Assembly: GCA_019310535.1 (NCBI GenBank)
Contig: JAFDED010000029.1
Span: forward strand, 1-64,000
Reading direction: 5' to 3'
DNA from: Deltaproteobacteria bacterium
GTDB lineage: Bacteria; Desulfobacterota; JAFDED01
DNA length: 64,000 nucleotides
The position numbers were made by a program, and so were the translations under genes. Within the stretch, counting starts at the first letter, position 1, and the number at the start of each line of letters is the position of its first letter. Positions 43,586-52,641 of the stretch are shown here, one piece after another. The notes under the pieces are model-generated. The model did not search any database. It was not told where the DNA came from and was given only the letters and a program-made list of their open reading frames with translations.

Positions 43586-44284
43586 ATCTCCTCCTTTGAT
43601 GCCGGTGATGCTGGTGATGCCAGCTGAAAACCATGAATTACAACAGCCGATAATGAACTTACAAGATGACGGGGCAATCTGTCAATTAACTTCCTTCAGT
43701 GCACCGGAATACCGCAACGTCGATTTGTTTCGTCTCTCCAGACCGCGATGAAACATCACTCGAAGGCGATTCCAGCAGATTTGGATGCAAAAATCAATGA
43801 AAAAAAGCATGAAAATGCCGGGAATCCTGTTTTTTTAATCAGCAGCAATGTCATCCTTGACCATGGAGCACCGGCAGGATATTTGGCATGTTATTTGGAA
43901 AATCATTAGACTGATAGCACGGTACGAAATTAAAAAAAAGATTCTTACAATATTATCGGCAACAATTTTCTTGACTTATTCATCATGCTGTGGTCATAAT
44001 TATTTCTCTGCATTTCTATCAATATGCTCACCATGAGAGACTAAAGAGGGCACGATTATTTATATGTCGGCACAAATAATGTCATGCCTTTCAAGTGAAA
44101 GAAGGAGCATTTAACCTTTAGCCATTAATTCCATGGGTCCGGAAAACAGCAATAATGAATGATGGGTATGGGGTTGATCAAAACATTAACCTTTTTCATG
44201 CATTGGTAGACGGGGGGGTGATAAGGAAAAAGTGTCGATGTAAACCCTTACTTCACTGATTATTTTTTACTAAAGGGGGTTATC
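43586..44284. other. Divergent intergenic region
   Basis: About 700 bases lie between the minus-strand flavin reductase operon and the plus-strand tctC copies. I see no credible gene; a 62-codon frame at 43848-44036 lacks support. The right part, from about 43960, is related to 46400-46620 in front of the second tctC. Confidence 0.55.
43971..44000 (+). promoter_or_regulatory. Putative promoter of the first tctC unit
   Basis: TTGACT at 43971-43976 and CATAAT at 43995-44000 are 18 bases apart. The surrounding 60 bases closely resemble the sequence at 46412-46441, which has TTGACT and CTTAAT at the same spacing. Confidence 0.5.
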
Positions 44285-45198
44285 ATGGAAAAAGGAAAAG
44301 TTATACTTGCAGTTGTATGCTCCATGTTCATCGCATGGGGGATCTCTCATACAAGGCTGGCGGCAGCACGGACGTGGCGGCCCGGACCATGGGGCCTTTT
44401 CTGGAGAAGTATCTTGGACAGCCCATTGTGGTTCTGAACTTACCCGGAGCCGGTGGTCAGGTGGGATGGACCAAGCTGGCCAGGAGCAAGCCGGATGGCT
44501 ACACCATCGGCTTTATCAACATGCCGGCGCTAAACATGGTATATTCAGCCCGGGAAGGGGTCCTTTACCATCCGGTCAAGAGCTGGGACCCCATCGGGTG
44601 CAACATCATCGATCCCAACACGGTCATGGTGCGCATCGATGATGATCGCTTCAAGATCATTCAGGACCTCATCGAATACGCGCGCAAGAACCCGGGCAAG
44701 GTGATTTGCGGGGCTGACGGCCCGCTGTCCGACGACCAGTTGGCAATGGTCAAGATACAAAAGGCGACCGGTGTCAAGTTCTCTTACGTGGCCTATAATG
44801 GGGCGGCCCCGGCCCACGCCGCGTTGCTTGGCAAGCATTCGGATTTTATCATTACCAACACCCAGGATACTATCATTTACAAGGACAAGGAAAGGTGCTT
44901 AGTCCAGTTATGGAAAGAAAGGTATCACATGAACCCGAATACTCCGACCTTTAAAGAGGTTTTCGGGAAAGAGCTTATCGGCTCATCCACCCGCGGCATC
45001 GTGGCGCCGGCCGGAGTACCGGCAGATCGACTGAAAATTTTACGGGATGCCTTCAAAAAAGCAGCTCATAACCCGGAATATAAGGAGAGGGCCAAGAAGG
45101 TCGGCCTGACGCTGGCCTGGATGGATGCCGAGGAATTCGGGCAATTTATGAAGAATCTTCAGGCGGATGTGGATGCCCTGATCAACGAGCTCAAATAA
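44285..45198 (+). pseudogene. tctC: tctC homologue broken by a 49-base deletion
   Basis: From the ATG at 44285, with GGGGG upstream, the first codons read MEKGKVILAVVCSMFIAWGI, nearly the same as the intact tctC at 46630. The sequence between TGGGGGATC and GGCAGCACGG is 17 bases here (44345-44361) but 66 bases in the intact copy (46690-46755). The net loss of 49 bases shifts the frame and removes the signal-peptide end and the start of the mature protein. The rest (AGGSTDVAARTM onward) stays open in another frame to 45198 and is very similar to the intact copy. An in-frame ATG at 44317 would give a protein without a signal peptide, so periplasmic function is unlikely. Confidence 0.85.
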
Positions 45199-45240
45199 AA
45201 GGCCGATGCCGGCCGGGCATGCGATCGCCCGGTCGGCCTT
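45199..45240 (+). other. Stem-loop after the tctC pseudogene
   Basis: AAGGCCGA/TCGGCCTT outer arms and CCGGGC/GCCCGG inner arms form a strong two-part hairpin right after the stop. There is no T-run, so it is more likely a 3'-end stabiliser or attenuator than a full terminator. A related hairpin follows the intact copy. Confidence 0.6.
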
Positions 45241-45293
45241 AGCCTACCCTCGCAATTCATTAAAGAGGTGCGAAAGCTGAGGGGAAATTATTC

Positions 45294-46379
45294 ATGACAA
45301 AAGGAAAAGCTGTGGCTGCAATTTTGGAAGCACCTCACACGTTTACGATCAGGGAATTTGAAGTTCCAAAAGTCGGAGAAAACGATGTCCTATTACAGGT
45401 TGAGATGTGTACGATATGTGGCTCCGACCCGCCCGTGTATAAAGGGCTTCATCCCGATGTGCAATATCCTGTCATCATGGGGCATGAATTGATTGGACGT
45501 ATTGTGGATATTGGTTCCAGGGCTAAGGACCGGTATCAACTGAAAGAAGGAGACAGGGTTGTTCCCGGCGGAACGGACGGATGTGGAACTTGCAGGGTTT
45601 GCCTGGAAGGAAATGCCCGCCTCTGCGAGGCAAGAAAACGATCTCCCGGCCGTCCGTGCGCGGAGTATCCCCATTTATTCGGCGGGTTCGCAGAGTATAT
45701 CTACATTCGGGGGGGAACACATTTGCACAGGGTCGATGAGGACGTCCCATCCGAAGCGGGCTGTCTTGGAAACAATGTGGGCAACGGGATATACTATACT
45801 CAATTCAGGGGCGGGGTAAAAAAAGGCCATGCCGTGGTGATAATTGGAGTCGGAGGCCAAGGATTGGGCAGCGTCATTGGGGCCAAAGACGTCGGCGCCC
45901 ATCCGATCATCGCCACAGGCTTGAGCGGAGATCGGATCCGTTTTGATTTGGCTGAAAAACTGGGAGCGGATTATACGATCAACAGTGAAGAAGAGGATCC
46001 AGTCGAAAAAGTGATGACCTATACGAATGGAGAATTGGCCGACGTTGTAGTAGAGACATCCGGACATCCCCTTGCTTTTCAACATGCGCTGAGTTACGCC
46101 CGTCCTGCAGGGACAGTGACTCAGGTGGGATTGAACTGGACAAACATACCCATCGAATCACATTTTATGAGTAAATTGGTGCAAAAAGAGCTGAATATTT
46201 ATGGCGCCCTGGGACCGCGAAGACCCGCTATGGAACAGGGGATCCGGATAATAAACTCGAAAAAATTTCCCATCGAAGATTTCATCACCCACAAATTCTG
46301 CCTTGCAAACCTCCATGAAGCCTTTGATCTGTTCGATGAAAGGAAACGAGAATGTATAAAGATTGGGATTATACCGTAA
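45294..46379 (+). CDS. Zinc-dependent alcohol dehydrogenase (MDR family)
   Basis: This 361-residue medium-chain dehydrogenase has a catalytic-zinc region with MCTICGSDPPVYKG near 38 and GHELIGRI. A structural-zinc cluster reads GCGTCRVCLEGNARLC. A Rossmann domain with VIIGVGGQGLGSVIGA follows near 185. The product would oxidise or reduce an alcohol or aldehyde with NAD(P). It occupies the place after the broken tctC where tctB and tctA stand after the intact one. A GGGG site precedes the ATG. Substrate cannot be assigned. Confidence 0.9.
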   Translation: MTKGKAVAAILEAPHTFTIREFEVPKVGENDVLLQVEMCTICGSDPPVYKGLHPDVQYPVIMGHELIGRIVDIGSRAKDRYQLKEGDRVVPGGTDGCGTCRVCLEGNARLCEARKRSPGRPCAEYPHLFGGFAEYIYIRGGTHLHRVDEDVPSEAGCLGNNVGNGIYYTQFRGGVKKGHAVVIIGVGGQGLGSVIGAKDVGAHPIIATGLSGDRIRFDLAEKLGADYTINSEEEDPVEKVMTYTNGELADVVVETSGHPLAFQHALSYARPAGTVTQVGLNWTNIPIESHFMSKLVQKELNIYGALGPRRPAMEQGIRIINSKKFPIEDFITHKFCLANLHEAFDLFDERKRECIKIGIIP

Positions 46380-46411
46380 AATAAACAAAAAAACCGATCG
46401 TCACAATTTAC

Positions 46412-46441
46412 TTGACTTATTCAACCTGCTATGTTCTTAAT
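46412..46441 (+). promoter_or_regulatory. Putative promoter of the tctCBA operon 1
   Basis: TTGACT at 46412-46417 and CTTAAT at 46436-46441 are 18 bases apart. The flanking bases match those at 43971, so the promoter was duplicated along with the gene. Confidence 0.5.
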
Positions 46442-46629
46442 TATTCAGCCAAATTTCTATCCTCCTGCTCAGATTTTATGGGGCATGAAAAAGCGATATT
46501 GAATGAAAAATATGGAAGTGATCAATACCGGATCCTTTTCAGGCATTTTTGGATGGAGGGTGATAGGGAAAAAACCTTATAATGCAAACCGTGCTTCACC
46601 AGTTATTTTTTTATTAAAGGAGGGTTATC

Positions 46630-47592
46630 ATGAAAAAGGGAAAGATTATACTTGCAATTGTATGTTCACTGTTCATGGCATGGGGAATCCTGTCGTCGCC
46701 GGCATCGGCTTTTCCGGACAAGCCGATTACCATGACCGTCTCCTTCAGTGCCGGAGGCAGCACGGACGTGGCGGCGAGGACCATCGCCGTTTATATGGAG
46801 AAGTACCTCGGGCAGCCCGTGGTCATCAAGAATCTTCCCGGAGCCAGCGGCCAGGTCGGATGGACAAAACTGTCCCGGAGCAAACCGGATGGCTACACCA
46901 TAGGCTTTGTCAATTTGCCGGCTTTAAACATGGTATACGCGCTCCGGGAAGGGGTGGCCTATCATCCTGTCAAGAGCTTTGTCCCCATCGGGTGCAACAT
47001 CATCGATCCCAACACGGTGTTGGTGCGCATTGATGACGACCGCTTCAAAACCATCAAGGACCTCATCGAATACGCGCGCAAAAATCCGGGCAAGGTGATA
47101 TGCTCGCTTGATGGCCCGGTGTCCGACGACAGGTTGGCCCTGGTCAAGATGGAAAAAGCGACCGGAGTCAAATTTTCTGCTGTTTTCTACCATGGATCGG
47201 CTCCCGCTAATGCCGCACTCATGGGCGGGCACGGCGATTTTACCATCACCAATACCTTCGATGTGATCAAGTACAAAGACAAGGAGCGATGCCTGGTTCA
47301 GATGTGGAAAGAACGATATCACATGAATCCCGACACCCCGACATTTAAAGAGGTATTCGGTAAAGATATCATCGGGGCCTCCACCCGAGGGATGGCAGCT
47401 CCTGCCGGGGTGCCGGCGGATAGGCTCAAGATACTGCGTGATGCCTTCGAGAAAGCGGCAAATGATCCTGAATTCAAAGAGAGAGCCAACAAAATCGGGC
47501 TGACCCTGGCATGGCTGAGTGCCGATGAATTCGGTACATTTATAAAAAATCTCCAGAATGACGTGGATACGTTAATTGACGAGCTCAAATAG
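46630..47592 (+). CDS. tctC: Tripartite tricarboxylate transporter substrate-binding protein (TctC)
   Basis: TctC binds a carboxylate in the periplasm and delivers it to TctAB. The 320-residue protein has a signal peptide ending ASA-FP near 26 and the family opening PDKPITMTVSFSAGGSTD. Downstream phrases include SKPDGYTIGFVNLPA and VPADRLKILRDAFEKA. An AAAGGAGGG ribosome binding site precedes the ATG. It is followed by a hairpin, then tctB and tctA. It is closely similar to the damaged copy upstream. The ligand is unknown. Confidence 0.94.
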   Translation: MKKGKIILAIVCSLFMAWGILSSPASAFPDKPITMTVSFSAGGSTDVAARTIAVYMEKYLGQPVVIKNLPGASGQVGWTKLSRSKPDGYTIGFVNLPALNMVYALREGVAYHPVKSFVPIGCNIIDPNTVLVRIDDDRFKTIKDLIEYARKNPGKVICSLDGPVSDDRLALVKMEKATGVKFSAVFYHGSAPANAALMGGHGDFTITNTFDVIKYKDKERCLVQMWKERYHMNPDTPTFKEVFGKDIIGASTRGMAAPAGVPADRLKILRDAFEKAANDPEFKERANKIGLTLAWLSADEFGTFIKNLQNDVDTLIDELK

Positions 47593-47594
47593 AA

Positions 47595-47640
47595 CATTGT
47601 TGCCGGCCGGGCCGGGCATCGGAGGATACGGTCGGCCTTC
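47595..47640 (+). other. Stem-loop between tctC and tctB
   Basis: GCCGGCCG pairs with CGGTCGGC (one G-T pair) in a strong hairpin without a T-run. Such structures keep the binding protein mRNA more abundant than the membrane genes that follow. Confidence 0.55.
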
Positions 47641-47685
47641 GGCATATAAGGGCACTATATTACGAAGATCCGGAGGAAAGGCTTG

Positions 47686-48156
47686 ATGCGGAGAAAGGAC
47701 GTTTATGCGGTCATTTTTGTGCTGGCTGTTTGCTTGCTGGCATACTGGGAAGCACTTTCCTATCCACATGAATCCGCATATTTCCCCCGGATCATCATCG
47801 GGTTGCTTGCTCTCATGACATGCATCCTGCTGGGAAAGTTAATACTCGCGGGCATCAGGGAAAAGCGGGAAGGCCTTCAGGTTCCACTCGAGCCGGGGGA
47901 AAAACTCCCTTTCTGGAAACAGGAGGTGATCAGAAAGGTCGTCATCATGCTTGGTGGATCAATTGTCTACCTGCTCATTATGCCATCAGTAGGCTTCTTT
48001 CTCACCACCCTGGTGTATCTGCCGGCGATGATCCGGCTGCTGGGGGTGAGGAAAGTGAGGACCATTGCTCTGTCCAGCTTTGTAGTATTGTTTTTTATCT
48101 ATCTGGTCTTCACAAATTTTCTTAAGGTTCCGCTTCCTGAGGGGATAGCGTTTTAA
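47686..48156 (+). CDS. tctB: TctB family small membrane subunit
   Basis: TctB is the small integral-membrane subunit of the transporter. The 156-residue protein has four predicted helices with the typical Pro/Arg loop SAYFPRIIIGLLALMTC after the first. The C-terminal NFLKVPLPEGIAF is typical. GGAGGAAA lies seven bases upstream of the ATG at 47686, which is preferred over TTG 47683. Confidence 0.88.
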   Translation: MRRKDVYAVIFVLAVCLLAYWEALSYPHESAYFPRIIIGLLALMTCILLGKLILAGIREKREGLQVPLEPGEKLPFWKQEVIRKVVIMLGGSIVYLLIMPSVGFFLTTLVYLPAMIRLLGVRKVRTIALSSFVVLFFIYLVFTNFLKVPLPEGIAF

Positions 48157-48177
48157 TATCAAGGAGAAGATCTTTTC

Positions 48178-49716
48178 ATGTTTGACCAGATATACAGCGG
48201 AGCCCTTGTGGCACTGCAATGGCAGAACCTGCTGATTGCTTTTTTTGGCGCGGCCGGTGGGATCATCATCGGTTCCCTGCCGGGCCTTACGGCGACCATG
48301 GGCGTTGCTTTGCTGATTCCCGTTACCTTCGGTATGCACCCGGCCTCCGGGCTTATCTTGCTGGGAGCGGTCTATTGCGGTGCCATATACGGCGGCTCCA
48401 TTGCCGCCATTCTCGTACGCACACCGGGCACACCCGCGGCGGCGGCCACAGTATTTGACGGGTACGAGATGACCAAGAAAGGCCAGGCCGGCAGGGCTCT
48501 GGGCGCTGCAGTGTATGCCTCTTTTGTGGGAGGAACCATCAGCACTACCATCCTCATCTTTGTTGCCCAGCCGCTGGCCATGTTCTCGCTGCGCTTCGGT
48601 GCCCCGGAGTTCATGTGGCTGGGCATTTTCGGCCTCACCATCATCGCATCCCTGGCGGGCAGATCCCTGGTTAAGGGGCTCATGTCCGGGTTGATCGGGC
48701 TTTTGATCAGCACCATGGGAATGCATCCCCTCTCAGGATTCATGCGTTTCACGTTCGGACGCATGGAGCTTTATGACGGAATCCCTGTGATCATCGCCAT
48801 GATCGGCCTGTTCTCTGTATCGCAGGTACTGTACCTCTCCGAGCGGAAAGGGGCCGAGGCCGCCGAAATCACAGAAAAGATTGGCCGCGTGCTCCCCACC
48901 TGGGAGGATCTGAAGCTGGTCAAAGTAACACTGTTGCGCTCCAGCCTTATCGGAACCCTCATCGGCGCAATTCCCGGCGCCGGCGCAGACATTGCCAGCT
49001 TTGTGGGTTACAATGAAGCCCGCCGCTTCTCCAAACATCCGGAAAAGTTCGGCACTGGCTATATCGAAGGCGTGGTGGGCTCGGAGGCGGCCAACAACGG
49101 CGTAACCGGCGGCTCTCTGATTCCCCTGCTGACCCTGGGAATTCCGGGAAATGCGGTAACCGCCGTTCTCCTGGGCGGTCTATTGATCCAAGGGCTCCTC
49201 CCGGGCCCGGAACTGTTCACCAAGCACGCAGACATTACGTACGGCTTTATCATGAGTCTGTACTTGGCCAAGACATTTTACTTGGTCCTGGGATTTTTTG
49301 GGGCCAGGTATTTTGTACGCGTGGTCAAGACCCCCAGTGGCGTCCTGGCACCGGTAATATTCACCCTGTCAGTGGTGGGATCGTATGCCATCAATAATGC
49401 CGTCTCGGATATATGGCTCATGGTTTCCGTGGGCATTTTGGGCTATGCCATGCGCAAGTTCGAGTTCCCTCTGGCTCCCATCTGCCTGGCCGTCATCCTG
49501 GGCCCCATTGTGGAATCCAACCTGGCTCGGACCCTGATCATCAGCAAGGCCAAAGATATTAATCCTTTCTTGATGTTTTTCACCCGTCCCATCTGCCTGA
49601 TTCTCATGGCCCTCGTGGTCATTTCCCTCCTTACCCCGTATCTGACCGCTCGCGCGTCCGCCAAAAGGGCCCAGCTTCTGGAGAAAGCAGCAGTTCACGG
49701 AGATGAAGTCGAGTAA
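48178..49716 (+). CDS. tctA: TctA family permease
   Basis: TctA is the large permease, with about twelve helices in 512 residues. The family signatures GSLPGLTATMGVALLIP near 36 and VRTPGTPAAAATVFDGY near 80 are clear, as is the second half GAIPGAGADIASFVGYNEA. AGGAGA precedes the ATG. It follows tctB by 21 bases. Energy comes from the ion gradient; substrate is set by TctC. Confidence 0.95.
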   Translation: MFDQIYSGALVALQWQNLLIAFFGAAGGIIIGSLPGLTATMGVALLIPVTFGMHPASGLILLGAVYCGAIYGGSIAAILVRTPGTPAAAATVFDGYEMTKKGQAGRALGAAVYASFVGGTISTTILIFVAQPLAMFSLRFGAPEFMWLGIFGLTIIASLAGRSLVKGLMSGLIGLLISTMGMHPLSGFMRFTFGRMELYDGIPVIIAMIGLFSVSQVLYLSERKGAEAAEITEKIGRVLPTWEDLKLVKVTLLRSSLIGTLIGAIPGAGADIASFVGYNEARRFSKHPEKFGTGYIEGVVGSEAANNGVTGGSLIPLLTLGIPGNAVTAVLLGGLLIQGLLPGPELFTKHADITYGFIMSLYLAKTFYLVLGFFGARYFVRVVKTPSGVLAPVIFTLSVVGSYAINNAVSDIWLMVSVGILGYAMRKFEFPLAPICLAVILGPIVESNLARTLIISKAKDINPFLMFFTRPICLILMALVVISLLTPYLTARASAKRAQLLEKAAVHGDEVE

Positions 49717-49834
49717 GCCATCACGGCGATATTGAATATTGGTCATTCAGAGGATTTCCAGGCTCTCCCGTCAGAAAGTCAATATCCCTTGAAGCGCATA
49801 TAATACCAAAGAAATTCATGGAGTAGTCAGGAGC

Positions 49835-50731
49835 ATGGCCAGGGAAAAAGTGGGAATAATCGGATTAGGCGCCATGGGGAAGCCCATGGCCTTGAACCTA
49901 TTAAAGGGGGGTTTTGAGGTTTTTGCCTTTGATATTCGGAAAGAACCCCTGGAGGAACTGGAAGCATCGGGGGCACACGCTCTCACTTGTCCTCATTCCG
50001 TTGCAACTCATGCCGACAGGGTTATTACCATACTTCCTTCCTCTCGGGATGTGCAAGAGTCGATCCTGGGCCGAAACGGCATGATTGCAACACTGCGAGA
50101 GGGGAAAATCCTCATCGAGATGAGCACAATATCACCCCTGGTTACACAAGAATTAGCCGGGCATGTTGAAAAGACAGGAGCAAAAATGATTGACGGCCCG
50201 GTAAGCGGAGGTGGAAAGGGAGCGGAGGAGGGGACTCTGACCATTATGGTGGGCGGTGATACTGAGGTTTTTGAACAGTGCAGGCCCATTCTGATGGCCG
50301 TGGGTAAGAATGTTCATCACGTGGGCGCCATCGGCATGGGTGAAACGGTAAAGATGCTCAACCAGCTTCTGGTGGGGGTTAATCTTATCGGGGTGTGCGA
50401 GACCGTCGGCCTGGCAAGTAAGCTTGGCGTCAATCTTGAACAATTATATGAGATACTTCGCACCAGTGCCGGCAGATCGATGCAGTTGGAGTCCAAAATG
50501 CCCATGATTGTGAGCGGTTCTTATGATACTGCGTTTAAGATCGATTTCATGGAAAAAGATTTAGGGTATGCAGTAGAAATGGCTCGAGATGTAGAATTCC
50601 CCCTTATATTCGGCGGCCTTGCCCACACGCTGTTCCTTGCCACCCAGGCCGAAAGGGGCAAGAATGGCGTTGAGGCCATGATGAACCTTTTTGAGGCGAT
50701 AGGCAATGTAAAATTACAAAAGTCTCTTTAA
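49835..50731 (+). CDS. 3-Hydroxyisobutyrate dehydrogenase family protein
   Basis: This 298-residue beta-hydroxyacid dehydrogenase has an N-terminal NAD(P) site (VGIIGLGAMGKPMALNLLKGG) and the substrate-binding signature DGPVSGGGKGAEEGTLTIM near 120. The catalytic lysine lies in GETVKMLNQLL near 172. Members oxidise 3-hydroxyisobutyrate, tartronate semialdehyde or related acids. It lies 118 bases after tctA on the same strand, which suggests it works on the imported acid or a product of it. The exact substrate is not visible. Confidence 0.88.
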   Translation: MAREKVGIIGLGAMGKPMALNLLKGGFEVFAFDIRKEPLEELEASGAHALTCPHSVATHADRVITILPSSRDVQESILGRNGMIATLREGKILIEMSTISPLVTQELAGHVEKTGAKMIDGPVSGGGKGAEEGTLTIMVGGDTEVFEQCRPILMAVGKNVHHVGAIGMGETVKMLNQLLVGVNLIGVCETVGLASKLGVNLEQLYEILRTSAGRSMQLESKMPMIVSGSYDTAFKIDFMEKDLGYAVEMARDVEFPLIFGGLAHTLFLATQAERGKNGVEAMMNLFEAIGNVKLQKSL

Positions 50732-50827
50732 TCATGCCATGAGCCATTCCCTTTTTCATGGAACAGGGCGGAGCCATAGACTTATCCATCCATCCGCTTC
50801 TCCATTTGGCCGGGCGGGTGGTATTGT

Positions 50828-51316
50828 TCATGTCTCCGGCTGAAGAATCTCAACATCAATCTCCTCATCGTATAGCTTCGCCAGGGAGACATTGAGTATT
50901 TCCGCAAGCACCACGTCAACAGTTGAATGGGTCATGTTCTGCCCCGAGAAAAGGTGAGCGCCCCATACGCGGCCCGAAGGATCGCAGAGCGACGCGTGGA
51001 AGTGGCCCACCGGCTCGTCCGTATCGCAGGCACTCATTACTCCCATAAAAGAGACGATCTCAAGGGGCCCGTTCAGCTTGATTGGTTCTGTTCGCCGAGA
51101 GCCGCGGCGAGTCTCCATGGTGGGCTCAGCCCATGAGACCACAGCGTGCTTGAAGCTGCCCGCCGCGCAGAGGACGGTTGCGGTCCGAATGCCGTGATCA
51201 CGGCAACCCTGATAGAGCGAAGTAATGAGATCCGACCAGGGTAAAACCCGGATATAAAGCATTCGGCCCATATTGCCTGGAACAGTTACAATACGGTTGG
51301 CGGATGATGCATTCAT
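50828..51316 (-). CDS. PPC/DUF296 domain protein
   Basis: This 162-residue protein consists of a PPC (DUF296) domain. Landmarks are CAAGSFKHAVVSWAEP, the EIVSFMGVMS strand and the metal-type pattern VGHFHASLCDPSGRVWGAHL. In bacteria these domains form trimers of unknown role and are found near carboxylate-catabolism genes. The ATG at 51316 has AGGAG eight bases upstream; a GTG nine bases earlier is less likely. It converges with the dehydrogenase gene. Confidence 0.8.
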   Translation of the reverse strand: MNASSANRIVTVPGNMGRMLYIRVLPWSDLITSLYQGCRDHGIRTATVLCAAGSFKHAVVSWAEPTMETRRGSRRTEPIKLNGPLEIVSFMGVMSACDTDEPVGHFHASLCDPSGRVWGAHLFSGQNMTHSTVDVVLAEILNVSLAKLYDEEIDVEILQPET

Positions 51317-51533
51317 CAGAGGCACTCCTTTTGAAGGAAATCTCTATTCACCAAGTGCCGCAACCCTTCTCCCCGGCCATCATGCAGATGACTTGCCGTT
51401 GCGGGAGGACCAGGCCGCAGCCGCTGGCGATTACAATGATGTACAAGAGTATATTAAGTACGGGTTATTCAATACTGCCAATATCCTGAAGTAACGTATA
51501 AAACACCGGCTTAAACGATATTCGGAGAACTGA

Positions 51534-51926
51534 TCAATCATCACTTTTCACCTTTTTCCACTCCCTGATAAAGCTGAGATCCATGGCGGGTGCGAAAAAT
51601 GCAGCGAACTCCAGCTCGCCGTCGCCAACGTTTCGGGTTTGATGAACGGCTTTGGGTGGGATGTAAACCGCCACTCCCGGCTCGAATCGGTGGGCCTTCC
51701 CCAGAAACTCCACCTCTCCCGCACCACGCAGGCCGAAGTAAACTTCCACCTCAGTCTCGTGCTCATGCGCCGGACCAACCACACCCGGTTCATAGCGGAA
51801 CACTCCGAAACTGCATCGGGCACCCTGTATCGTCTTCGGGTCCAACAGGATGCGTGCATATCTGCCCTCACCATCAACTGATTGATATTCAGTCATCTCC
51901 TCTTTGGCAAACCTGTATTGCGTCAT
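51534..51926 (-). CDS. Cupin domain protein
   Basis: The 130-residue single-domain cupin has metal-binding motif 1 in PGVVGPAHEHETEVEVYFGL (two His, Glu) and motif 2 in PPKAVHQTRN, so a divalent metal site is likely complete. Small cupins act as dioxygenases, isomerases, decarboxylases or sensors. AAAGGAGAG precedes the ATG. It is divergent from the next plus-strand operon and probably in one minus-strand unit with the PPC-domain gene, separated by about 200 bases. Confidence 0.85.
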   Translation of the reverse strand: MTQYRFAKEEMTEYQSVDGEGRYARILLDPKTIQGARCSFGVFRYEPGVVGPAHEHETEVEVYFGLRGAGEVEFLGKAHRFEPGVAVYIPPKAVHQTRNVGDGELEFAAFFAPAMDLSFIREWKKVKSDD

Positions 51927-52641
51927 TTCTCTCTCTCCTTTTATATGCCTATATGCTGGCCACGGCCTTTATCCTTTTACCGCCTTTGCCGGCAGTTTCA
52001 ATGCTTCAGCTCGATGATCCGATCTTCTGTTACCTGACCAGTGATCTCACGAGCTGTGCCGTGCCTCACTGTTCCGCAAACGATTGGCGCCTCCAGCACT
52101 CCGGGCCGGAATTCGGCCACGCCCGTGCCATGTATGCGCTGTCTCTCAACCGGCCTCCCCCCGGAGTGCCCAAGGCTATGCCGATGACGGCTCGCAATGC
52201 TTTGATGTTTCCTGATCTCAAAATTCCTTCCTTTGAACTAGCACCAAGGGTGAGAAGTATTAAAGGAACTTGCATGAAATCGATGAAAATATATAGTAAA
52301 GGGGATGATGGATCAAGCAGAAAAGCATCACACCATGTTCAAAAAAGATATTTTACAGGAGAGGTCTTAAGATATCTGATGCGCACCTGTGTGTTCAGAG
52401 GGTCAAATGTTCAATAATCAAAGATCTTTTAGCAAATCTCCCTGAAGCACAATATCCTGGACGGCTGTTAAGGGAATAAAGGGCGACGAAAAAAAGGGAT
52501 AAAACAAAACAATTGACAAGAATAACATGATAGTACATATTATTATAAACGGAGGTCATGGGAATCAACTTTCCCACATTCATTTGCAAATAACCACAAC
52601 AGGCCTTTAAAGCAAAAAATACGTACGAAAGGAGAAATGGA
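51927..52641. other. Gene-poor stretch with a possible decayed coding fragment
   Basis: No intact gene is supported. The part from about 51,950 to 52,250 is GC-rich and keeps a minus-strand frame open (containing HGTGVAEFRPGVLEAPIV and ending ITGQVTEDRIIELKH) without a start, while the rest is AT-rich. It may be a remnant of a lost gene. A promoter for the following operon lies at 52514-52542. Confidence 0.35.
52514..52542 (+). promoter_or_regulatory. Sigma-70-like promoter
   Basis: TTGACA at 52514-52519 and CATATT at 52537-52542 are 17 bases apart, about 100 bases before the ADP-ribosylglycohydrolase-like gene. Confidence 0.55.

Noticed and set aside
43848-44036. 62-codon frame in the divergent region
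   Set aside because: It has no good ribosome binding site, and it overlaps the promoter region shared with the second tctC unit.
51590-52417. 275-codon plus-strand frame across the cupin gene
   Set aside because: It runs antisense through a clear cupin and then through AT-rich intergenic DNA; composition is not protein-like.
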